Below are positions 1 through 7,057 of a stretch of DNA of 7,132 nucleotides, in pieces; position 1 is the stretch's first letter, and each line of letters begins with the position of its first letter. The notes under the pieces were generated by a model. It ran no database searches, was not told the DNA's origin, and saw only the letters and a list, made by a program, of their open reading frames with translations. Source of the stretch: an uncultured Bacteroidales bacterium (GTDB taxonomy: Bacteria; Bacteroidota; Bacteroidia; Bacteroidales; F082); NCBI GenBank assembly GCA_937926515.1, contig CALAZZ010000016.1, forward strand, positions 1 to 7,132, given 5' to 3'. The translations under genes and the position numbers were made by a program.

Positions 1-52
1 CAAAAACGATTAAAATGAAAAAGAGGCTACCTCGGTTTTTGAGACAGCCTCT
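1..52. mobile_element. Possible terminal inverted repeat of an insertion sequence truncating the repeat gene
   Basis: Read on the minus strand from 52, the sequence AGAGGCTGTCTCAAAAA resembles, from memory, the GGCTGTCTCAAAA-type ends of several IS families, including IS1182-like elements. The repeat homology of the neighbouring protein ends exactly here, and a hairpin close to the end is common in IS tips. The rest of any element would lie beyond the window. No transposase is visible, so this is only a suggestion. Confidence 0.3.
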
Positions 53-1135
53 ATTACCTCTCACCACCAGCCCAATTTCAAGTAATTTTACAATCGAACT
101 TCCCTGGTCATTGCCACTGCCCCCATAGCAATGCTGCCACAGCATATCGCCCTCGAAATCAATTTTGGCAACCCACACGTCTGTATTGCCTGGATTGTGC
201 AGCCCGCAACCGGCCAGGTCACCATCGGTTGAGGCGGCTATGCCCGTGAAAACATAGCCATCCTCCACCTCAACCACATCCAGTATGGATTCATGCCCAT
301 TGGTTCCCCCGTAGCAGCGGGACCAAATATGCTGGCCGTTGGCATCCAATTTTACGAGTATACCTGATGCCTTTGACTTTGGAGGTGGCATGCAATCAAG
401 GCTGCCGTTCAGTCCGACTGTACCGTTGGCGGCTAGCAGATAGCCTCCATCCGAGGTTTGTATCACCGAGTTGCCAAATTCTATGCCAGAGGCGAAATTT
501 GGCGTGTATGGTGTGCCGGCCGTAAAGTCCCATTCTACCTGCCCATTGGCATCCAGCTTGACTACCCAGGCGTCAACAGCCCCATAAAATACTGAGATGT
601 CACCGCCCATACCATAGATCTCCCCCACCCCGATGATGCCGCCATCGGCTGTGGGATAGGCCCCCCACAACCAATTGGTATTTGGCCCGCCGGCAATGGT
701 TTGCCAGATGATGTTATCCTCACCGTCAACCTTCATAAACCAAAAGCTCCAGGTACCCGGGTTGGGGTTGTAGTCAATGGTGCCATTTTGGGAGGCAGTA
801 GATCCGGCAAGTAAGAAATTACCATCGCCTGCATCGAAAACAGCATAAATATCATCACCATTCGAACCACCATAACTTCTTTGCCACATCATTTGTCCCA
901 CCTGGTCAAGGCGCACCACCCATCCATCCATATTACCCAAATCTATTGTAACATCCCCATCCGTTGACTTTGTACTTCCCACTACAATATAGCCGTCAGC
1001 TGTTTGCGCAATCCCATAGGCTTCATCCTCGTCGGTGCCCCCAAAGCAGTTTTGCCATTCAAATTGGTAGTGCTGGGCAGGGGAAGTTAAATGAGTGAAA
1101 AACAGGACCGACAGTATTAAAATTAAATTTCTCAT
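1..1135 (-). CDS. Secreted repeat protein (W..cyGG / DGyivvG / D.WvvKLd repeats), 3' end not native or not in window
   Basis: An open frame from ATG at 1135 runs off the window edge (378 codons, no stop). Seen: a signal peptide MRNLILILSVLFFTHLTSPA, with cleavage likely before Q21. About six degenerate repeats of 57-69 residues follow, each opening with a Trp (27, 84, 144, 202, 271, 333). The consensus is W..cyGG...D.a..i..t.DGyivvG...StDGD......D.WvvKLd..G. Good examples are WQNCFGGTDEDEAYGIAQT, STDGDV, DGWVVRLD and WVAKIDFEGDMLWQHCYGG. Repeats of this kind are common in Bacteroidota T9SS substrates and probably fold as a beta-propeller; the function is unknown. The sixth unit breaks off at residue 361 (LVVRGN). 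The remaining residues are unrelated and are encoded by a hairpin and its T-tract. No T9SS tail is present in the window. The gene starts 12 bp after the terminator stem of the preceding gene and is roughly 50% G+C. Confidence 0.83.
   Translation of the reverse strand, partial: MRNLILILSVLFFTHLTSPAQHYQFEWQNCFGGTDEDEAYGIAQTADGYIVVGSTKSTDGDVTIDLGNMDGWVVRLDQVGQMMWQRSYGGSNGDDIYAVFDAGDGNFLLAGSTASQNGTIDYNPNPGTWSFWFMKVDGEDNIIWQTIAGGPNTNWLWGAYPTADGGIIGVGEIYGMGGDISVFYGAVDAWVVKLDANGQVEWDFTAGTPYTPNFASGIEFGNSVIQTSDGGYLLAANGTVGLNGSLDCMPPPKSKASGILVKLDANGQHIWSRCYGGTNGHESILDVVEVEDGYVFTGIAASTDGDLAGCGLHNPGNTDVWVAKIDFEGDMLWQHCYGGSGNDQGSSIVKLLEIGLVVRGNRGCLKNRGSLFFILIVF
16..52 (-). terminator. Hairpin plus T-tract at the end of the repeat gene (terminator, or inside an IS end)
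   Basis: In minus-strand RNA, 52-41 and 33-22 pair as a 12-bp stem with two G-U wobbles around the 7-base loop AAAAACC. The sequence continues TTTTTCATTTT. This is the form of a Rho-independent terminator. It works only on the minus strand: the wobbles become A-C mismatches in plus-strand RNA, and no T-tract follows there. The repeat gene's reading frame passes through it without a stop, which is odd for a native gene end. Confidence 0.5.
53..1057 (-). repeat. Six degenerate protein-level tandem repeats of about 57-69 codons
   Basis: Within the repeat protein, units begin at W27, W84, W144, W202, W271 and W333, so the spacings are 57, 60, 58, 69 and 62 residues. Units 1, 2, 5 and 6 keep the GG after the Trp (CFGG, SYGG, CYGG, CYGG). 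Units 1, 3, 4 and 5 keep D.WVVKLD-like endings or the related ILVKLD. Unit 6 is cut short after about 29 residues. The repetition is visible in protein only; I see no extended DNA identity between units, so it is old. Confidence 0.75.
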
Positions 1136-1146
1136 TTTTTGAATTT

Positions 1147-1187
1147 GAAAAACTTGCTGTGCAGTTTGTTCACCGCACAGCAAGTTT
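1147..1187 (-). terminator. Rho-independent terminator of the large surface-protein gene
   Basis: A perfect 13-bp inverted repeat, AAACTTGCTGTGC (1150-1162) with GCACAGCAAGTTT (1175-1187), encloses a 12-base loop. Read on the minus strand, the stem ends in a run of T (GTTTTTC), followed by AT-rich sequence. It begins 7 bp after the TAA of the large gene, so it fits as that gene's transcription terminator. On the plus strand the T-tract is weaker, and no gene points that way. Confidence 0.82.
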
Positions 1188-1194
1188 GGTTATT

Positions 1195-4100
1195 TTACCT
1201 GTGTATTACAATCTTTCCGGATTTGTATTCGCCTGCTTTAATAATGGCGTAGAAGTATATGCCGGGTTCCAGGCCGCGTATATCCCACATTTTCTGGCCT
1301 TGCTTGCCTGTTACTGTCAGGGTTTCGATAAGCCTTCCGCCGGCATCGGTTATGCGGATGGTGGCTTCGGGGGATTCGTCGGGTAATCGGTATTCAAATA
1401 CTACCCAGTCCCTGGCAGGGTTGGGTTTTGCTGTTATCGAGAGCGAGCTTTCCATTGCCGGCTTTTGTACGTTAATGGCTGCATTCTTGAAAGAGCCTGT
1501 TTCGTCCACACATGGGCAGGGTTCAACAAATTCGTGATAAACCATTTCCAATATAGCCCTGGCCTGTAAGGCGGCAGTGCCTGTGCCTGTTGCCAATTGC
1601 TCAATCTGTAGCTTTTCCGCTTCGATCAACTGGAACAGGTTGCGTCCCTGCATGTGTAGTGTGTGCTGCAGGTTGAGCATGGCCATATAAGCATTGTGTG
1701 CCATCAGTTCATCATCTTGTAATTGGTACAATTGGGGCAGCATATTAGCCAATGACAGCGCGATGGCATAATTGCCCTCCTGAACAAAGGTACCGATAAT
1801 TTGTTTATCGGATTGCATACCGCCCAGGTTGTTCAGCCATTGCCTCAGCAGGTTGTTGTCTACAATGCTGTCGTGCACAATATGTCGTATCATATTGTGG
1901 GCAGCCCGTGTTTTGTTTCTGTTGTACAATGACATTTGTTGTTCAAGCACAGTTTTGTAGGTTGTCCCGGTGGCTACCTGTTTTAGGATATTTACCATAT
2001 AATCAGGTAAAGGCTCCTCTTTCTGCTCCAGGTAGATAATCAGCTCCTCTTTTTTCAATTCATCGGGGTTGGCTGCCAGAATGTCGAACAGGGCGGCATC
2101 ATTGAACACATCGGTACGGTCGGAAGCTTCTTTGAGCACCTGCATCGAAAGGTGGGGCGATTTGCCTAGCAATTGTGCCCGCAAGGCCCACATATCGTCA
2201 GGATGTGCGGTTTGTATGTCGAATACAGTGCCATCGGTATTGCCGCCATCCATCAGTGAAGTGTATAACGACTTTACATTGTTGTAATCATTAAGGTTTA
2301 CTATAAACAACTGTTCGGCCTGCTGCTGCTCGGCGGCATTCATTGCCATGGGTTTTTCGTCATCATTTCCGCCATAGTATGACGGGCAACTGTTGTTGTA
2401 GTTTATGGCTTCAAGTCCAACCCTGTATACTTTGCCCGAAACAGGCGCTTGATCAGCAATATTTTGGTTATAGAAATACTGAAGAAGGTGTTCCCCATCA
2501 TTGTAAAAGTGCCAGGTGGCCCCGCTTTGTGTAAAGGTATTACCGGCCGCATGCTCCCAATATCCTTGTTCGGATTGAATACCACCACTTTTTAAACTGT
2601 CCCTGCCCACATAGAAATCAGCATAATTGCTTTGGTTTTGGTTGCAGAAATAGGCCAGGCCCTTAAATCTGTCTGCTTGCAACCAGTTTTTGCCTTCGGA
2701 ATAGTTGGCGTAGCTCAGGTCGGAAAAATAGTTTTTATACACTTCGTCGGCTTCCTGGGTATTGTTGATCCAGGCGCCAAGGTAAATGCCGGATGGTGCA
2801 GCTAAATATTTAGTGAAATTGTTTTCCTGTATGGCAAACCCAGTGGATAAGTTGGTATATATACCCACACCATCCGCTTTCATACACTCACTCCTTGAGT
2901 CCTGCTTGCCCACATCAAAGGATGAGTTCAAGATGGTGAAATTACTTACTTCATTTACATGCACACCATTATCGTTGTTGCTAAATGCGGCCCTGTTTAC
3001 AAAGAAAGGCGGGCTGAAAGATAACGCTTTTGAAGATGAAACGGCCCGGTTAAACCCTGTGAAGGTGTTTTTCAGGTAGCCGGGGCATGGTATTGTATTC
3101 GGGTCAGCACATACCGGCAACAGGCTGAAGCCTGCGCTGTATGCAGCAATGCCATGATTGTAGTAGCTGACGTTTTCAGCCTCGGGATGCAGGCTAAAAT
3201 TGCAAACCTTGAAATCAATACCAAACACATCGAAAAGGTCCACATGCTTGTAGAATTTTTCTTCAGCATGATAGTCTTCTGTGAGTTCGAAGGTGCAGTT
3301 TTTGAAATAACTTCGGTTATCCATACGCTGCTCCGGGTTTGCAGGATTGAAGTTCCAATACATTAAGGCTTGCAAGGCCTTGGTATTGTTGCGGAAAATG
3401 GCATCATTGGCCAATACAATTCCGCCGGTTGAGTTGTAATCGCCCGGGTTCCATAAGACAACGGCATCAATGGCATTTTCGATGATGGCGCCATTTTTAA
3501 GTTCAAGCATACCCTGGTGCAACACACCGTACTGGTCGGGCCATTGGGATTGTTGCTTGTTGCCCCACACCTGGATGCCTTGCCAGGGAAGATTGCAGAA
3601 GCTTGTGACTTTGCCGCCATTAACATCGAGTTTAGCTCCAGGCTTTATAATAATCTTGGAATTTTCATTCATTCTTATATAAACATTATCAATTTCTAAA
3701 GTCACATTTGGTTCAATCACTAAGTCTCCCCTGATATAACGATCTTGTGACCAAATTTCATTTGATAGTATTTGGGTTGTTTCTTCCAGCCAAAAACATG
3801 GTAAGTCAGCTTCCCAAATGCCACGACCAAATGTAGAAACAGCAATTCTGGAATTATAAACATCTATGTGAATATCTGTAACTATCGTGTTAGGAAGGTT
3901 TCCAGCAATTTTCTTCCACTCTCGATCCTGTTCCAGATACAAAAATAGACCAAGGTTTGTACCGGCAAAAAGAACATCAGAAGTACCAGGGAGTATCTCT
4001 AGATGCTTAATATCAATGTAGGATGGCAGGCCATCTGACATATTAGTCCATTCTTTACTTAGTGTATTAACCGAATACACATTTCCACCTGCACCCACCC

Positions 4101-4980
4101 ATATTTTATCAGGATTAAAATAGTCTATTGCAATTGAGTTTATCCATTTGTCCTCAAGCGGAGAACCAATGTCCTCCCAGTCTTCAGTGTTCAAACCACC
4201 TCCGTTCACCGTTTTAAATACCTTCTGATGATCACCTTGGGTATTACCTATCCAACTGATATAGATATAGTCACTGTTCGAAAATGAATTTGCAACACGC
4301 CATGTTCTATTATTGGTAACTCCAGGGAAATTTGCATGGTTATGCCAATTATTACCATATTGAATTGATCTCCTTAGCCCAAAATCATTTGTCCCATATA
4401 AAATATTTGGATATGATTTATTCTGAATAAAGAATGAGTGAAAATGAAAATTACCTCCGATACTATGAAAAGTTTGTCCTAAATTATAACTTCTATACGC
4501 TGTCTTTTGTATAGATGTCCATAGAGTATCTGGATATCTCCAATTGAATATACATTGAAAGCCATCACCAGCAACAACGTGTTTGGCTGACCAATTACCA
4601 TTAGTTTTAGTAAATAAATTCACACCGCAATCAAAAGCCCCACTCATAGCAATATTTCTATTTTTATCACTAATTCCAAGATGGTAAACAGTGGCAACAG
4701 CGAGGCCATTACACTTGTCTTGCCAATTATTAAGTAAATCTGGCATTTGCGATTTGAAAACACCGCCATCATTGCCTACCCAGAGTACTTGGCCATCAGG
4801 GCTGAATGTCATGTGATGCATGTCAACATGTATTTCACAAGAGTGATAGTTTGAAGTAACATTTGTCCATGTACAAGGGTTGTTATCTAAAAGATTATCT
4901 GATCTTCTGATTGGAGCAGTATTACCGTACACCATTACTAAATTACTATCAATAAGCACAGGTGAAATAGTCCAACCCAT
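1195..4980 (-). CDS. C-terminal part of the split T9SS propeller/beta-helix surface protein
   Basis: A 1261-residue reading frame whose first ATG lies 3 bp (GAT) after the TGA of the upstream fragment, in the same frame. Seen, in order: the remaining propeller blades (about 1-397), with HVDMHHMTFSPDG (51-63), GNDGGVFKS (69-77), a final blade FAGTNLGLFLY (338-348) and STFGRGIWEADL (382-393). Next is a right-handed parallel beta-helix-like region (about 405-860) with many short N/G-rich rungs, such as PGAKLDVNGG (447-456) and NDNGVHVNEVSNF (669-681). Then comes an alpha-helical region (about 880-1150) with KSPHLSMQVLKEASDR (940-955) and ILAANPDEL (967-975), and a CPC motif (1155-1157). Last is a T9SS type A sorting domain (about 1179-1261): AKPNPARDWVVFEY, ITDAGGRLIET, GLEPGIYFYAI, GKIVIHR. 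There is no signal peptide, so alone it should remain in the cytoplasm. Translation could occur by re-initiation after the TGA. G+C rises sharply near residue 442. The stop is TAA, followed by a terminator. Confidence 0.88.
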   Translation of the reverse strand: MGWTISPVLIDSNLVMVYGNTAPIRRSDNLLDNNPCTWTNVTSNYHSCEIHVDMHHMTFSPDGQVLWVGNDGGVFKSQMPDLLNNWQDKCNGLAVATVYHLGISDKNRNIAMSGAFDCGVNLFTKTNGNWSAKHVVAGDGFQCIFNWRYPDTLWTSIQKTAYRSYNLGQTFHSIGGNFHFHSFFIQNKSYPNILYGTNDFGLRRSIQYGNNWHNHANFPGVTNNRTWRVANSFSNSDYIYISWIGNTQGDHQKVFKTVNGGGLNTEDWEDIGSPLEDKWINSIAIDYFNPDKIWVGAGGNVYSVNTLSKEWTNMSDGLPSYIDIKHLEILPGTSDVLFAGTNLGLFLYLEQDREWKKIAGNLPNTIVTDIHIDVYNSRIAVSTFGRGIWEADLPCFWLEETTQILSNEIWSQDRYIRGDLVIEPNVTLEIDNVYIRMNENSKIIIKPGAKLDVNGGKVTSFCNLPWQGIQVWGNKQQSQWPDQYGVLHQGMLELKNGAIIENAIDAVVLWNPGDYNSTGGIVLANDAIFRNNTKALQALMYWNFNPANPEQRMDNRSYFKNCTFELTEDYHAEEKFYKHVDLFDVFGIDFKVCNFSLHPEAENVSYYNHGIAAYSAGFSLLPVCADPNTIPCPGYLKNTFTGFNRAVSSSKALSFSPPFFVNRAAFSNNDNGVHVNEVSNFTILNSSFDVGKQDSRSECMKADGVGIYTNLSTGFAIQENNFTKYLAAPSGIYLGAWINNTQEADEVYKNYFSDLSYANYSEGKNWLQADRFKGLAYFCNQNQSNYADFYVGRDSLKSGGIQSEQGYWEHAAGNTFTQSGATWHFYNDGEHLLQYFYNQNIADQAPVSGKVYRVGLEAINYNNSCPSYYGGNDDEKPMAMNAAEQQQAEQLFIVNLNDYNNVKSLYTSLMDGGNTDGTVFDIQTAHPDDMWALRAQLLGKSPHLSMQVLKEASDRTDVFNDAALFDILAANPDELKKEELIIYLEQKEEPLPDYMVNILKQVATGTTYKTVLEQQMSLYNRNKTRAAHNMIRHIVHDSIVDNNLLRQWLNNLGGMQSDKQIIGTFVQEGNYAIALSLANMLPQLYQLQDDELMAHNAYMAMLNLQHTLHMQGRNLFQLIEAEKLQIEQLATGTGTAALQARAILEMVYHEFVEPCPCVDETGSFKNAAINVQKPAMESSLSITAKPNPARDWVVFEYRLPDESPEATIRITDAGGRLIETLTVTGKQGQKMWDIRGLEPGIYFYAIIKAGEYKSGKIVIHR

Positions 4981-4983
4981 ATC

Positions 4984-6126
4984 TCATTCAGGCCCAACTC
5001 CTGGTTCATTAAGATCCGCTTTAGGAAGCATACCTTTACTAATTAATGTGCTGCTTGGTAGATTGTATCGGTATAAGTAGGAAGTATTTGGGCCACCCCA
5101 ATAAGTCGCAACTATGAAAAGATTTTCGGGTGCTGCTGGTGATATATCGATTATTAATCTTCGACCTTCGTGACTTGGTATCATTTCTAAGTTTTGTAAT
5201 TCTTCATGAGTACTATTAATCCAATCCAACGAATATACCGAAGTATTTAATCCAGTTCCTGACGCGTATGCAGTACCAAAGGATATAGGATCGAATTCAA
5301 CATCATAAAAGTCGCCATCAATCAATTTTACGAATTGAGGTTGCGCAGATAACGCATCCATACAAACGTATACACCATTAGTTGTGGCGACTAAAAGTAC
5401 TACATTGCCCTGATATTTTGTGGAAATTAGTTTTCGCATTCTCAATACATTCGTCAGGCCAATGATTTCCCAACTACCACCCCCATCAGTTGTTCGTGCA
5501 ACTCCAATTGAATTTTGCCATAAAAATCTACCTGGCATGGATTCAGCATTACCTGTTGAAATAAACCAATTTGTTTCACTGTTGTCAGGATCAAAAGCAA
5601 TACTTGAAACCCCACAGCGTGGCAATCCCTTATCAGTTCCAGCATTTATCCAGTTCTCTCCTCCATCAAATGATTTCCATAATCCCCCTACCGGTGAACA
5701 TGCAAACATTTTTAGATACAATGTATCATTAGGATCAAATGCAATATAGTGTATCTGCCCAAGTCCTTTTGCCCATCGTTGTGTGCCTTCAGGCATGCTA
5801 TTCGGTCCAATTAGATTCCACTCTAATTCAAAGGGTGTATAAGAGTATGTGATATTTCCGCTTATGAATTCGGAAATATATTGCTCATGTTGTTGTCTTT
5901 CTATGACGAAATCACCATGAGGGTAAAGTATGGGTTGCCAATAATCAACCCATCGCATATATGGATTGTAGTCTCTGCCTTGCATATTCTCTAATCCATA
6001 TATATTAATTACGCTATCAAAATACATATCAAGATTGGTCTTTATCGTATAAAAATTATCTGACTCCTGTGATAGCGACCCAAAATATGATATGATAATA
6101 ACCAGTAGTAATAAATTTCTTTTCAT
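4984..6126 (-). CDS. N-terminal fragment of T9SS-exported beta-propeller (sortilin/VPS10-like, Asp-box) protein
   Basis: A 380-residue reading frame ending in TGA. Seen: a signal peptide (MKRNLLLLVIIISYFGSLSQ). It is followed by a short N-terminal region (MRWVDYWQPILYPHG, 57-71) and then EWNLIGPNSMP (102-112), the usual entry into propellers of this Bacteroidota family. Two Asp-boxes matching S/T-x-D-x-G-x-x-W are present: SFDGGENW (152-159) and TTDGGGSW (212-219). Further blades follow (IAFDP 176-180, VEFDP 276-280, GVYVCMD 251-257). Known of the family: Asp-box/BNR propellers occur in sortilin-like, sialidase and photosystem-assembly folds, but here there are no sialidase catalytic residues that I can recognise, so a binding or structural role is more likely. 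The fragment ends mid-propeller with no T9SS tail. The rest of the propeller continues in the same frame immediately after the TGA. It starts 4 bp after the preceding gene. If the stop is real, this fragment would reach the periplasm but could not be a T9SS substrate. Confidence 0.85.
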   Translation of the reverse strand: MKRNLLLLVIIISYFGSLSQESDNFYTIKTNLDMYFDSVINIYGLENMQGRDYNPYMRWVDYWQPILYPHGDFVIERQQHEQYISEFISGNITYSYTPFELEWNLIGPNSMPEGTQRWAKGLGQIHYIAFDPNDTLYLKMFACSPVGGLWKSFDGGENWINAGTDKGLPRCGVSSIAFDPDNSETNWFISTGNAESMPGRFLWQNSIGVARTTDGGGSWEIIGLTNVLRMRKLISTKYQGNVVLLVATTNGVYVCMDALSAQPQFVKLIDGDFYDVEFDPISFGTAYASGTGLNTSVYSLDWINSTHEELQNLEMIPSHEGRRLIIDISPAAPENLFIVATYWGGPNTSYLYRYNLPSSTLISKGMLPKADLNEPGVGPE

Positions 6127-6130
6127 AGTT

Positions 6131-7057
6131 TTAAATTATTATAAATTTGATTGAATAAAACCTACTATTATTTTGTAAATAGTACTTAAATACGTAAACT
6201 CCTTTTGAAAAACTTCTTTTATCTATTGCTATTTCATGGCAATATTTATCAAATTCTTCTGTCACAACAAATCCATGTATGTCATAAATTTTGTAATCAA
6301 TTAGAGTTGTATTGCTTAAGTTGCAAACCAACCTTGAAAGGTCAGTAACAGGATTTGGATTAATTGCAATACGATTTGCATGTGAAATATCATCAATACC
6401 AGTATTGAACCCGAAGCATCCCTGAAAAAAAGGATTATCAGTCCATTCATATAATTTCTCATCTTTATAAAAGAAACAGGTAAGGTTAAAATCAAGCTCG
6501 AAGGTGTATCCACAATGGTATAATGTTTCAACCAATGGAAAATTCAGACTGCCTATTCCTTCTACCCAAATTTGAATACAATCATTTGCAAGAGGAACTT
6601 GCATAACTTGGTATCTACTGCTAATTCCATTATTTAATTGAATCATTCCGGTATCTATGCATATAAAATCGGCACCATTGATGTGTATAGTATCGTACTT
6701 GGATAAACTATAGTCGTATGCGATAATCTCATAGCCCATATAATCATCCAAATAATAAACCTTCTTACCTTCATCTTCAACCCTGAATGCTCCAAAGTAA
6801 ATATATTGAGGGGATTCATTGATTGAATACAATACCTTTTTATATTCTTTGTCATTAATTAAGGTATCTCCTTGAATTTCGAATTTCCATGTATCAAAGT
6901 AAATGTAAGGAGGATGAGGCCATTGATACGAACGAACCAGATACCAAACAGCACTGTCTTGAGGAAAAGGCAGGTACTCTTGTGCACGTAAATGGCTAAT
7001 ACATACCAACAATAGCAAGGTGTAAGTGAAAATATTCTGCAAATTAAATCTATTCAT
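6131..7057 (-). CDS. Secreted protein with T9SS type A sorting domain, function unknown
   Basis: Complete 308-residue protein. Seen: a Sec signal peptide with a hydrophobic core (TLLLLVCI, residues 13-20) and a likely cleavage after LRA at about residue 25. The middle region (about 28-215) carries FEIQGDTLINDKEYKKV (59-75), YDYSLSKYDTI (114-124) and IWVEGIGS (163-170). That set of short motifs recurs, from memory, in uncharacterised exported proteins of Bacteroidota. The C-terminal 80 or so residues form a T9SS sorting domain: INPNPVTD (232-239), YKIYDIHG (255-262), FSKGVYVFKY (283-292), ending KFIII. Inferred fate: export by Sec, crossing of the outer membrane by T9SS, then cell-surface attachment or release. 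The start was chosen because it gives the signal peptide directly. The stop is TAA. The next gene begins 4 bp downstream, so the two are probably cotranscribed. The 75 bp upstream (7058-7132) are AT-rich, and I found no TAnnTTTG promoter box there. No catalytic motif is visible. Confidence 0.9.
   Translation of the reverse strand: MNRFNLQNIFTYTLLLLVCISHLRAQEYLPFPQDSAVWYLVRSYQWPHPPYIYFDTWKFEIQGDTLINDKEYKKVLYSINESPQYIYFGAFRVEDEGKKVYYLDDYMGYEIIAYDYSLSKYDTIHINGADFICIDTGMIQLNNGISSRYQVMQVPLANDCIQIWVEGIGSLNFPLVETLYHCGYTFELDFNLTCFFYKDEKLYEWTDNPFFQGCFGFNTGIDDISHANRIAINPNPVTDLSRLVCNLSNTTLIDYKIYDIHGFVVTEEFDKYCHEIAIDKRSFSKGVYVFKYYLQNNSRFYSIKFIII

Larger units (their letters stand above)
1195..6126 (-). 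pseudogene. Single large T9SS surface protein gene interrupted by one in-frame TGA
   Basis: Both fragments share one frame: codons start at coordinates divisible by 3, the first ATG at 6126 and the second at 4980. They are separated only by TGA (4986-4984) and GAT (4983-4981). The first part has the signal peptide and half a propeller; the second has the other half, a beta-helix, a helical region and the T9SS tail. Together they make a coherent product of about 1643 codons with a normal domain order for exported Bacteroidota proteins. The simplest reading is one gene with a single nonsense change. Alternatives are a base-call error, or a functional two-part gene using coupled re-initiation. 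A single substitution would restore an open frame. No frameshift is needed. I am confident of the single-gene origin, and less so that it is inactive. Confidence 0.75.

Noticed and set aside
15..125. Short plus-strand frame starting ATGAAAAAGAGG
   Set aside because: About 36 codons running through the hairpin and antisense to the repeat gene. Its residues resemble nothing and look like reverse-strand noise.
1159..1537. Plus-strand open frames over the 3' end of the large gene
   Set aside because: They are shadows of the minus-strand T9SS tail coding region, with no signal peptide, domain or start-site support. The one at 1159 begins inside the terminator hairpin.
4984..4986. TGA read as a sense codon (reassigned code or selenocysteine)
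   Set aside because: Roughly 2,300 codons in the window contain just this one internal TGA, whereas a reassigned codon would recur. The residue context shows no selenoprotein family, and I see no obvious recoding hairpin just downstream.
5420..5749. 109-residue plus-strand open frame antisense to the propeller
   Set aside because: It is antisense to clearly coding Asp-box repeats, and its composition is what reverse reading of them gives.
4984..6126. Sialidase or other glycoside hydrolase activity from the Asp-boxes
   Set aside because: Asp-boxes mark the propeller fold only. No catalytic Arg triad or FRIP-like motif could be recognised, and the overall layout fits non-enzymatic surface propellers.
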